Shown: positions 32,802-40,592 of the stretch, piece by piece
Layout of the letters: each line of letters starts with the position of its first letter
How positions within the stretch are numbered: position 1 is the first letter of the stretch
NCBI GenBank assembly: GCA_017536965.1
Contig: JAFWCK010000063.1
Location: 1-45,465, forward strand
Length of the DNA: 45,465 bases
Origin: Lachnospiraceae bacterium
Lineage (GTDB): Bacteria; Bacillota; Clostridia; Lachnospirales; Lachnospiraceae
Reading direction: 5' to 3'
Translations under genes and position numbers: made by a program
Notes under the pieces: generated by a model
The model's input: the letters and a program-made list of their open reading frames with translations, nothing else
Database searches by the model: none
What the model was told of the DNA's origin: nothing

Positions 32802-35252
32802 TTACACTCTGTGTTCTGCACGTGAGATGATATCGTTCTGCATCTCCTCTGTCATGTCCACAAAGTAAGCGGAGAAACCAGCTATGCGTACCACGAGGTT
32901 GTGATAGTTCTCCGGATGTTTCTGTGCCTTCCTAAGCGTTTCACCATCGACTACATTGTACTGGACTTCCATGCCGCCTTGTTCAAAGTAAGTCTTTGTC
33001 AGATCCTCTAATTTTGTAATGCCTTCATCTCCCTGCAAAGATGTCGGGTGGATCTTCAGATTCAATGCCATACCGTCCATAAGGTGACTTTGTTCAAATT
33101 TAGTAGCCGATGTGAGTACAGCAGTTGGCCCACATTTATCCCTTCCCTGAGCCGGACTGCATGCATCTGCAATCGGATCGCCCGTCTTCCTGCCGTCCGG
33201 AGTTGCCCAGGTAACCTCGCCTTGTACGACATGATCGGACGCACCAAAGGTCCCACACTTGTATGTCGTGCACCGGCACGTCGAGAACGCACGGGTAATG
33301 TTGTAATACAGATCCAGAACATAGGTCATCTCTGCATCTGCGTATGGATCATTATTGCCATAATGCGGAACGGTATTCAGCACGATCTGACGGAGATCTT
33401 CGTGTCCCTCCCAGTTATCCAGGATTGCCTTAAGGAACTCCTCTCTGCTCACAATCTTTTTGTCATAAACAATATATTTCAGAGCAGTCAGGGAATCTGC
33501 TGTCGTTGCCAGACCGGTTGCCGTACCGCCGTAGCTGTTGTATTTCGCTCCGCCCTCGGAAACATCCTTTCCGGATTCCATACACCCTTCCGTGGAAATG
33601 GAAAGGTTTGGGAATGGAAACAGACGCGGATATTCATGCTCCGACAGATTGTTCAAAGAAGCAGACCATGTCAGCATCCATTTACAGATCTTCTCAAAAG
33701 CTGCACGGACATCATCCATGGTCTCCATATCATATAGATATCCGGAACGGACTTTTTCCGGGCATTGTGCCCCGTTGATCGGATTGATGCCGTTGTTGAT
33801 CGCCATGATCAATGCAATTGCCCAGAAAATACCATTATGACCCATAGCAGATCCGTTTGGTGCCGGATAATCATTTCCGGATCCGGTGATTTCCTGACAT
33901 CCGATAAACGCGAAGTTCCGCGCGTCTTCCAGAGAGAAGCCAAGTTCCCTAACGAGGGAAGGAACGATAACTTCATCATTCTGCAGCAGAGGCAGTCCTC
34001 CAACGCGGGTAGACGCTGCCATAGCGCAGTCCCACATCTCTTTCGGCATGTCTTTTGTCACACGGAGCGAGATTGTCGGCTCATGCAGATCAAGCCGTGC
34101 CATTGTCTCCAGTACCATATATGAAACAGGATTCACTGCATCTGCGCCTGTGGCGGGATCCATGCCTCCTATGGTGGTATGCTGGTAAGAAGCCCCGATG
34201 CCTGTGGTCTGCGCGGTCTTTCCAAAACCACCAAAGTAGAAGGTATTGATCTTCAGAAAGAAACCATCCACATATTCCTGCGCCTCTTCCATGGTGATGC
34301 GCCCGGCTTCCAGGTCTGCCTTCAGATAAGGCCAGGTATACTGGTCAAAGCGGCCAATGCTGGTAACTCCCGGATCATTTTCCGATTTCAGGAATACGTT
34401 ATATAACATGGCCATCTGGCAGGCCTCCCAGAAAGTACGAGGGGTCTTTGTTGCGATCCAATCCAGGCTCTCAGCACGGTTCTCGTATTCCTCTTTTTTT
34501 GCAGGGTCTGCAGCCTTTGCAGCCAGTTCCCGTGAAAGGTCTGCATAGCGCCGGGTCAGCGTAATAGCACCGTCACATGCCACGGTAGCAGCTTTGTAAA
34601 ACATATACTTGCCGATGTCGTCACCCATGATGTTGCCTTCGTGCGCATCCACCCAGTCCTGGGCTTGTTTGCGGATCTTTCCGTAGCCGTCCCGCAGAAT
34701 GTTCTGAAAACCAGGTGTCAGGTGTCCAGGAGGAAGATAGATCGGCCAGCCGCCAATCTTACCTGACGGATTTGCCTGCAGACAGAAAAAGTCCTGCACG
34801 CCGTCAGGAAGCCAGTCCGGAGCTTCCACGCCCCCCAGGATCTGAGCCCTTTCTTCTACGATCTCGCGCAATTCTTTTACATCTTCCGGTGCAATGGCTA
34901 TCAGCTGCTTGGAATAAAACGGATCATCCAACGGCGCGTGATGCATGCCATCTTCCATGATCGGCCAGGTATTTTCGATATCAGCGCTAAGCCACGTATT
35001 GCTGCGCGCTCCGCCCCAGCCTTTGTTGCCAAGACCTCCAAAGAAGTATTCGTCCTCTTGAAGGTTCAAAGGCATCCTCTCCAGAACATATAGCGAGATG
35101 TAAGGCTTTTGCAGCATCGGCGGATACTTTCTGTACTTTTTCAGCGCTTCCAGCTGCAGCCGGTCCTTAGCAGCATCACCAACAATAAGCCGGTCACGGA
35201 CAGCATCACGAAGCCTTGCGACACGCGTGGTAATTGGTTTAAATGTATACAT
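32802..35252 (-). CDS. glycyl radical enzyme of unknown substrate (pyruvate formate-lyase superfamily)
   Basis: This 816-residue protein has the 10-stranded barrel family pattern. The thiyl radical cysteine is C452 in FIGCQE, with general base E454. The glycyl radical site is G792 in VVRIAGFSAYF, 25 residues from the C-terminus. A single G-C-x-E motif, rather than the Cys-Cys of pyruvate formate-lyase, places it with the dehydratase, lyase and decarboxylase branch (glycerol/diol dehydratase, choline lyase, hydroxyproline dehydratase, isethionate lyase and similar). Which one cannot be told, and it may be new. No radical-SAM activase gene is adjacent or elsewhere in the window. It starts 8 bp after the bicupin stop, with a weak ribosome site (AAAGG at about -17). 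It would act in the cytoplasm. Confidence 0.9.
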   Translation of the reverse strand: MYTFKPITTRVARLRDAVRDRLIVGDAAKDRLQLEALKKYRKYPPMLQKPYISLYVLERMPLNLQEDEYFFGGLGNKGWGGARSNTWLSADIENTWPIMEDGMHHAPLDDPFYSKQLIAIAPEDVKELREIVEERAQILGGVEAPDWLPDGVQDFFCLQANPSGKIGGWPIYLPPGHLTPGFQNILRDGYGKIRKQAQDWVDAHEGNIMGDDIGKYMFYKAATVACDGAITLTRRYADLSRELAAKAADPAKKEEYENRAESLDWIATKTPRTFWEACQMAMLYNVFLKSENDPGVTSIGRFDQYTWPYLKADLEAGRITMEEAQEYVDGFFLKINTFYFGGFGKTAQTTGIGASYQHTTIGGMDPATGADAVNPVSYMVLETMARLDLHEPTISLRVTKDMPKEMWDCAMAASTRVGGLPLLQNDEVIVPSLVRELGFSLEDARNFAFIGCQEITGSGNDYPAPNGSAMGHNGIFWAIALIMAINNGINPINGAQCPEKVRSGYLYDMETMDDVRAAFEKICKWMLTWSASLNNLSEHEYPRLFPFPNLSISTEGCMESGKDVSEGGAKYNSYGGTATGLATTADSLTALKYIVYDKKIVSREEFLKAILDNWEGHEDLRQIVLNTVPHYGNNDPYADAEMTYVLDLYYNITRAFSTCRCTTYKCGTFGASDHVVQGEVTWATPDGRKTGDPIADACSPAQGRDKCGPTAVLTSATKFEQSHLMDGMALNLKIHPTSLQGDEGITKLEDLTKTYFEQGGMEVQYNVVDGETLRKAQKHPENYHNLVVRIAGFSAYFVDMTEEMQNDIISRAEHRV

Positions 35253-35260
35253 AATTTGCT

Positions 35261-36247
35261 TTAACCTTTGCAGCCAACATCAGTAGCACTGAAATCGAAG
35301 CTGCGGAATAATTTGATCATCTCTTCTTTGCCCATCTGTGCATCAGCATTATTTGCCTTCCATGCTTCAAGCTCTTCACACAGATCCTGCAGTCTTGCCG
35401 GGCAGTCCAGATCACGGACATGAGCATCTTCCACAACCTCGAAACGGAACGGGGTGTACGGCGGGACAACAACGGTGTTATCTGCTACTGCATCGAATTC
35501 ACAGGTCTCTGTAGCCGAAGTCTTCACGCTGCAGTGGATCTTGCCGCCCATCACCCAGAACATCCTGTATTCCGGTACAAAGTTATCCCAGTCACAGAAG
35601 AAACCTTTCTTCATGTACAGATCCCAGACCTCTTTTTCACCCATGGTCTCGTATTTTGCAATCTTCAGAAGAAGTTTGATGCAGCCAAAGTCGTGCTCGC
35701 GGATTCCAACTCCGTCTTTGCGCAGCTGGGAGACCTTCTCAGGTTCCACAATGTTCTCAGCAGGGAACGTACGCGCTCCGGCATTTCCGTTCCAAGAACC
35801 GAACATTTTCTGAAATTCTTCACTCTCATACACGCCAGGGAAATTCTTGGTCAGGCGCTGTCTGTTCGCTGTGATACCCTTGAACTGATTGATGCCCATA
35901 AACATAATGTTCAGACGGCTGTTTGGCTCAATAGGAGTGAAGCTGTGCCCCATCCATGGCTGAATGTGCAGCAGATCACCAGGTTCCATGTAAAAGCCGT
36001 CTCCCATGCAGTAGCAAAGGAACTTGCCCTGGCTGATCATAAAGGTCTCCGTGCCGAAAGAATGCTCATGATATCCAACCGGCTTTGCTTCCCCGTTGTC
36101 GAACTGCATGCAGTCGAATTCATCCTTCATAGCTCCCAGCACCGGCCAGTTAAACTGGCGGTAATAGATGCCGCTCGTTGCATTATAAGTGGAATAGTTA
36201 CAATCTTCTTCGATATCCATTCGGATCAGATACGGATTTTCTCTCAT
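35261..36247 (-). CDS. bicupin protein preceding the glycyl radical enzyme
   Basis: This 328-residue protein is predicted to hold two cupin barrels. The N-terminal barrel has a full metal site (H60-x-H62-x4-E67, and H101 in WMGHSF), and the C-terminal barrel (about 210-300) lacks clear ligands. Members can be sugar or hydroxy-acid isomerases or regulators; no DNA-binding domain is visible, so an enzyme or binding protein is favoured. AGGAGGGG precedes ATG 36247. It forms a two-gene operon with the glycyl radical enzyme, strongly suggesting it prepares or processes the same substrate. Confidence 0.78.
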   Translation of the reverse strand: MRENPYLIRMDIEEDCNYSTYNATSGIYYRQFNWPVLGAMKDEFDCMQFDNGEAKPVGYHEHSFGTETFMISQGKFLCYCMGDGFYMEPGDLLHIQPWMGHSFTPIEPNSRLNIMFMGINQFKGITANRQRLTKNFPGVYESEEFQKMFGSWNGNAGARTFPAENIVEPEKVSQLRKDGVGIREHDFGCIKLLLKIAKYETMGEKEVWDLYMKKGFFCDWDNFVPEYRMFWVMGGKIHCSVKTSATETCEFDAVADNTVVVPPYTPFRFEVVEDAHVRDLDCPARLQDLCEELEAWKANNADAQMGKEEMIKLFRSFDFSATDVGCKG

Positions 36248-36348
36248 ATTTACCCCTCCTGTTTTACGGGCAGATGATCCTGCCCAGTTAATATACCATT
36301 TACAGTTTAAAACCTTAAGAATTGATTTACAAGATTATATAACTCGGA

Positions 36349-36513
36349 TCAGGAATCAAGATCCCCCTTCATATTCTCTAATGAATCAATTGTGATCTTA
36401 CAGCCTGGTTTAATGTGCTGCATGATAAACTTCATAATATTTTCCGGAACTCCTACGCAGCCGCCGGTATAAGGACGGTTTACTCTAAAGCAATGGAAGA
36501 AGAAGCCAAATCC
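36349..36513 (-). pseudogene. C-terminal remnant of an L,D-transpeptidase
   Basis: The minus strand encodes 54 open codons reading GFGFFFHCFRVNRPYTGGC and then VGVPENIMKFIMQHIKPGC, ending at TGA 36349. This matches the catalytic end of YkuD-type L,D-transpeptidases, with the catalytic cysteine retained. An in-frame TAA lies immediately upstream (36514-36516) and no start or N-terminal domain remains, so the gene is decayed. It falls in the 429-bp gap between the bicupin and the second exporter. Confidence 0.75.
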
Positions 36514-36671
36514 TTATACAACAAGGCCCCGGTTTTCTCATCGGCCTCTTTGCATGGTCTCCCGGCATAACAGTTATCCTCTATGAGCTTGCTAAAATTG
36601 TCAATTGATACAGGGTGTGCTACAGTAATTGGGACGTTCTGATAAATATAACTGTATTTAAGACGCGGAGA
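36480..36671 (-). other. possible gene fragment (open frame without start)
   Basis: A 63-codon minus-strand frame has no plausible start or ribosome site. It contains VSIDNFSKLIEDNCY, which faintly resembles the N-terminus of the AAA-ATPase-like/PD-(D/E)XK family common in clostridia. It overlaps the transpeptidase remnant in another frame. It may be a second decayed fragment, or chance. Confidence 0.25.
36598..36626 (+). promoter_or_regulatory. promoter of the second ABC exporter
   Basis: TTGTCA (36598-36603) and TACAGT (36621-36626) are 17 bp apart with an extended TGC before the -10. The start codon at 36677 is about 45 nt past the expected transcription start. Confidence 0.6.
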
Positions 36672-36676
36672 TCAAC

Positions 36677-38446
36677 ATGAAATTCGATTACAAAAACAGC
36701 GGAACCATCAAACTGTTTGTTCAGCACTATAAAGGTCATCTGGGGCTCTTTTCGCTGGACATGGCCTGTGCACTGGCAGTCAGCGCCATCGATCTGCTCT
36801 TTCCTTATTTTTCAAAAAAGAGCATGGAAATGTTCCTGCCGAATTATATGTTCAAAACGTTTTTTACGGTTATGGCGATCTTTATCGCTGCCTACCTTTT
36901 AAAAGCAGTCCTCTACTACATTATTACTTATTGGGGACACCGGATGGGAACCTTTATTGAGGCAGATTTGCGTGATGAGCTGTTTGGTCATATTGAGAAA
37001 CTCAGCTTTTCTTTCTTTGACAAAAACCGGACCGGCCAGCTGATGAGCCGCGTTACAAATGATCTTTTTGAGATCACAGAGCTCTCTCACCACGGTCCGG
37101 AGGATCTGTTCATTTCCTGTGTGACGATCATCGGCGCATTCTGTATTCTCTGCACGATCGAATGGCGGCTCGCGCTGATCGTCTTTGCTGTCATTCCGTG
37201 CTTTGTGATCTTCTCTGTGATTTTAAGAAGGAAGATGGCAGAAAAAAGCACACAGGTCAAGGTGCGCACTTCAGAGATCAATGCATCGATCGAATCCGGC
37301 TTCTCCGGCATCCGCACGGCAAAGGCGTTTGCAAATGAAGAGATCGAGATGGATAAATTCCGCGATTCCAATAAAAAATATCTTGGAGCAAAAAAAGATT
37401 ACTATAAGATCATGGGTGTCTTTGGCGCAGGTATGGAGTTTGCCTTGTCCCTGCTTTCCGTCCTGGTCATTGCAGCCGGCGGATATTTCATCATGAAGGA
37501 TTCCATGAACTATATTGAACTGGTAACGTTCAGTCTTTATGTTTCCACGTTTATTTCTCCAGTCAGAAAACTTGTCGCCTTTATTGAACAGTACATGGCC
37601 GGAATGGCCGGCTTTAAGCGTTTTCTTGAGATAATGAGAACCGATCCGGAAATTGAAGATAAACCGGATGCAATAATCCTGAATAATGTAAAAGGAAACA
37701 TCTCCATAAAAAACGTTTCCTTTTCCTATGCGCCTGCAAAAGAAGATGAGGAAGCACCTGCTGTCCTTAATAATATTAATGTGGAGATTCCTGCTGGAAG
37801 CTGCTTTGCTGTCGTAGGTCCTTCCGGCGGCGGCAAGACCACACTGTGTCATTTGATTCCACGTTTCTATGAAGTTTCCGCCGGCGCTATTATGATCGAT
37901 GATGTCGATGTGCGTGATGTGACGCAGCATTCCCTCAGGCAGTCCATCGGAATCGTGCAGCAGGATGTATTCATGTTCGCCGGCACTATCCGTGAAAACA
38001 TTGCTTACGGCAAACCGAATGCGACAATGGATGAAATTATCGATGCAGCAAAGCGCGCAGAGATCCATAATGAGATCATGGAAATGCCAAACGGCTATGA
38101 TTCCTATATCGGAGAACGCGGCGTTATGCTTTCCGGCGGTCAAAAACAACGGATCGGCATTGCCAGAGTCTTCCTGAAAAATCCACCGATCCTTATTCTG
38201 GATGAGGCGACGTCTGCTCTGGACAGCATGACAGAGATCCGTATCCAGAGTGCTTTTGATGAACTTGCCAAAGGACGCACATCCATCATCATTGCACATC
38301 GTCTGAGTACCATCCGAAACGCAGATATGATCGCGGTTATTGATGATAATAGAGTTCAGGAAATCGGAAATCATTCCGAACTCATGAAAAAAGGCGGGCA
38401 ATATGCCCACCTTGTAGAAGCCCAAACAATTGCTTCCGGAGCCTGA
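36677..38446 (+). CDS. ABC exporter, fused membrane and ATPase domains
   Basis: This 589-residue half-transporter has six membrane segments (about 18-310) and an ATPase domain (about 340-585). It has Walker A GPSGGGKTT, signature LSGGQKQR, Walker B ILILDEATSALD and the switch histidine in IIAHRLST. FDKNRTGQLMSRVTND is the typical coupling region of MsbA/multidrug-type exporters. CGGAGAT precedes ATG 36677. It stands alone between decayed genes and the convergent NifX-FKBP gene. The substrate is unknown; export of a pathway product is possible but unsupported. Confidence 0.88.
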   Translation: MKFDYKNSGTIKLFVQHYKGHLGLFSLDMACALAVSAIDLLFPYFSKKSMEMFLPNYMFKTFFTVMAIFIAAYLLKAVLYYIITYWGHRMGTFIEADLRDELFGHIEKLSFSFFDKNRTGQLMSRVTNDLFEITELSHHGPEDLFISCVTIIGAFCILCTIEWRLALIVFAVIPCFVIFSVILRRKMAEKSTQVKVRTSEINASIESGFSGIRTAKAFANEEIEMDKFRDSNKKYLGAKKDYYKIMGVFGAGMEFALSLLSVLVIAAGGYFIMKDSMNYIELVTFSLYVSTFISPVRKLVAFIEQYMAGMAGFKRFLEIMRTDPEIEDKPDAIILNNVKGNISIKNVSFSYAPAKEDEEAPAVLNNINVEIPAGSCFAVVGPSGGGKTTLCHLIPRFYEVSAGAIMIDDVDVRDVTQHSLRQSIGIVQQDVFMFAGTIRENIAYGKPNATMDEIIDAAKRAEIHNEIMEMPNGYDSYIGERGVMLSGGQKQRIGIARVFLKNPPILILDEATSALDSMTEIRIQSAFDELAKGRTSIIIAHRLSTIRNADMIAVIDDNRVQEIGNHSELMKKGGQYAHLVEAQTIASGA

Positions 38447-38461
38447 TCGTTATCTTTATCA

Positions 38462-39292
38462 TCAGTCCAGCACCTCGACCAACTCAATAGTAAAGTTTAA
38501 TTCTTTGCCTGCCATTTCGTGATTTGCATCAAAAGTGATCGTTTTTTCATCTTTCGCGATAATTTTGACTGGAACCGGGCGTCCATACATATTCTGCAGA
38601 AATACCTGCTGGCCAACTTCCACTTCTTCTGCTCCAGGCATGTTCTCAATTTCAGCGGTGAAGATTGCATTTGGATTGATCTCTCCATAGGCTTCTTCCG
38701 GCATTAAATGAACCTCCACCGTTTCTCCTACTTCCATATCTGCAACAGCGGCATCATATCCCCTGATCATCATTCCTGCACCGCATACAAATTCTAACGG
38801 CTCACCTCTGTCATAGGAAGAGTCAAACTGTGTGCCATCATTGAATGTCCCCCTGTAATGAGTCCGGCAGGTTTTTCCAACGTTTTTTCCGGTAATCGGC
38901 GGTGCACTATGGCATCCACTGCAGCTGCTACAGTCATGCTCAGAACAATCGTGTTCTTCATCGTGATAATCACAGTTCGCTCCAGTATTCGTCAATTCTC
39001 CCCGAAGATATGCTTCCACTGCTTCATCAGCATTCCCGGATGCACCGGCACATAACTCAATCCCGCATGCTTCTAACGCTGCCTCTGCACCACCACCAAT
39101 ACCGCCACAGATCAGAACATCGATTTTATTTTCTGCAAGCAGCGTAGCGAGTGCTTCATGCCCGCTTCCATTTGACCCAAAAAGCTCTGAGGATACCACA
39201 GCATTGTCCTGAACCTCATAAAGCTTGAATGTCTCTGTATGTCCAAAATGCTGAAAGACTTCACCATTGTCATAAGTAACTGCTATTTTCAT
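38462..39292 (-). CDS. NifX/NafY-like domain fused to SlyD-type FKBP prolyl isomerase
   Basis: This 276-residue fusion has an N-terminal dinitrogenase iron-molybdenum cofactor-binding fold (1-100: MKIAVTYDNGEVFQHFGHTE, VLICGGIGGGAE). A Cys/His/Asp-rich linker follows (C107 to H128, with repeated EHDC and CSSC units). The C-terminal part is a SlyD-like FKBP (about 137-276; DSSYDRGEPLEFVCG, AYGEINPNAIF). The domains suggest a metal- or cluster-handling chaperone with prolyl isomerase activity, in the cytoplasm. GGAGAC precedes ATG 39292, which overlaps the upstream stop as ATGA, so it is translated with the 141-residue gene. Molybdenum cofactor use is not implied, since no nif genes are seen. 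Confidence 0.82.
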   Translation of the reverse strand: MKIAVTYDNGEVFQHFGHTETFKLYEVQDNAVVSSELFGSNGSGHEALATLLAENKIDVLICGGIGGGAEAALEACGIELCAGASGNADEAVEAYLRGELTNTGANCDYHDEEHDCSEHDCSSCSGCHSAPPITGKNVGKTCRTHYRGTFNDGTQFDSSYDRGEPLEFVCGAGMMIRGYDAAVADMEVGETVEVHLMPEEAYGEINPNAIFTAEIENMPGAEEVEVGQQVFLQNMYGRPVPVKIIAKDEKTITFDANHEMAGKELNFTIELVEVLD

Positions 39293-39714
39293 TTTTGTCT
39301 CCTTTTTAATGTATCGTTTGTTTCCGAAAGCCATTCATGATAATGATCATAAGGGATTTGAGTCCACCAGTCAAAAAGTTTGTTTAAAGATTCGATGTCT
39401 TCTTCGATACTGGTGCACGCGTACTGTTCCGGATCCCGATTAACGGTCACAACATGATTATTATCTTCTTTAAAGTCGATCTGATAGATACAGTACCCTG
39501 TCCAGCTGCGATGTGCCCAAAGCGTTTCATTCTCCATATACCAGAACCATTTATCCTCCATCGCCTGTGGAACATTTCCCAAGCGCAGCGCATCCATTTC
39601 TTCATCACTAAAAGATCTGGTAAGTACAAACCTATCATGCTGCTTTGGCATGGGCTCCGTTTTCCAGTCATTGCGATGAGCAGCAACTGTTTTGTTTTTA
39701 TTTTCTTCTGTCAT
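39289..39714 (-). CDS. conserved hypothetical protein, coupled to the NifX-FKBP gene
   Basis: This 141-residue soluble protein is rich in Trp and acidic residues, with segments MEDKWFWYMENETLWAHRSW, TGYCIYQIDF and TVNRDPEQYACTSIEED. It recalls an uncharacterised family common in gut Firmicutes, but no function is known to me. The start ATG 39714 has GGAG six bases upstream; an ATG at 39726 lies within that site. Overlap with the next gene suggests they work together. Confidence 0.68.
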   Translation of the reverse strand: MTEENKNKTVAAHRNDWKTEPMPKQHDRFVLTRSFSDEEMDALRLGNVPQAMEDKWFWYMENETLWAHRSWTGYCIYQIDFKEDNNHVVTVNRDPEQYACTSIEEDIESLNKLFDWWTQIPYDHYHEWLSETNDTLKRRQK

Positions 39715-39786
39715 TTTTTTCTCCATTCAAATCCGGATTGTTATGACATGTCTGTTACAGTGTTCCATCCATTATTGCATCAATTA

Positions 39787-39990
39787 TTATTTTGCCTGTG
39801 GCAAAGTTATTCTGCCGGCAAGATATTCTTCATAAAAGAACTGTGCTTCTCCAGGAAAGTCTCCTGTTATTTTATCCAGTTCAAATTTCGGAAGTATCAG
39901 GACCCTGACCGGAATTTTCTGCTCTTTCGGCTGTGAATAACAGCCAGACATCATAGCGGCAATCACCAGAATGGCTGCAGTGGCAATATA
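39787..39990 (-). pseudogene. truncated purine nucleoside permease (NUP)-like lipoprotein
   Basis: The frame encodes a lipoprotein signal (ATAAILVIAAMMSGC) followed by IPVRVLILPKFELDKITGDF and PGEAQFFYEEYLAG, which matches the start of the NUP family. It stops after about 65 codons, whereas the family is about 300 residues or more. The natural start is missing and replaced by an acetyltransferase fragment. It is clearly a remnant. Confidence 0.65.
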
Positions 39991-40121
39991 TTGTACGGAA
40001 TAAAAGATTTCCTGTTTTCTACACCGCCGACAAGGTTGCTGTAATATTCTTCTGTGATCAAATAAAGCTTTTGAAATGCTGTATCGGTTCCATTTGTCCA
40101 TCTAAACTCTAAGTTGCTCAT
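39963..40121 (-). pseudogene. 5' fragment of a GNAT-type acetyltransferase
   Basis: From ATG 40121 a 52-codon frame reads MSNLEFRWTNGTD, then LYLITEEYYSNLVGGVENR and KSFIPYN, as in the N-terminus of clostridial GNAT proteins. Homology ends near 39990, where the NUP-like signal sequence begins in another frame. The two truncated genes appear joined by one deletion. Confidence 0.55.
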
Positions 40122-40172
40122 AATTGTCCTCGTCAAATCCCAATATGTATAGAGGGGCGACCCTATAGTCTT

Positions 40173-40401
40173 TTAATTGCTTCCGGAATAAAATTCGGTA
40201 ATGGTCTGATTTGCCCGAATCAGAACGGAACTCTGATGGAACTCTTCGACCATTTCATCTGCAGCACTATGCACGGATTCCAAATCAGTGTCACTGAGAT
40301 AAATAACCAACAGGTTTTAAACAGATAATAAGTGCAGTTACTGATATTACAACGGCTATGATGCTGAGGATCGATATGACAATTCCGGCTTTCTTTGACA
40401 T
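40173..40401 (-). pseudogene. small single-span membrane protein, frameshifted
   Basis: From ATG 40401, behind a strong AGGAGG, the frame encodes MSKKAGIVISILSIIAVVIS and more membrane segment, then hits TGA after about 36 codons. A shift of one base near 40315-40330 restores a frame reading VIYLSDTDLESVHSAADEMV and continuing to TAA 40173. The intact product would be about 75 residues. No family is recognised. A single-base indel or sequencing error explains it. Confidence 0.5.
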
Positions 40402-40592
40402 TTTTCAACCTCCTGAAATGATTATTGCAATGAAAAAATTATATCAAATACATGGCTGGGCGGAAATGTCTTTAGGTCCTTTTTCTATCCGATTTATGGA
40501 AAATGAAAACTATACTAGACTTTTACAATATATCTGAGCGAAAATAAAACAAATAATGAATATGATCTGCGAAAAAGAAGAAAGGAGTCAAT

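Noticed and set aside
36495..36606. Small plus-strand frame encoding a hydrophobic segment (GFLIGLFAWSPGITVILYEL)
   Set aside because: No start codon with a ribosome site, and it lies opposite decayed minus-strand fragments; probably chance hydrophobicity.
37271..38425. Antisense frame of 384 codons inside the second ABC exporter
   Set aside because: It overlaps a complete transporter with all ATPase motifs and shows no motif of its own.
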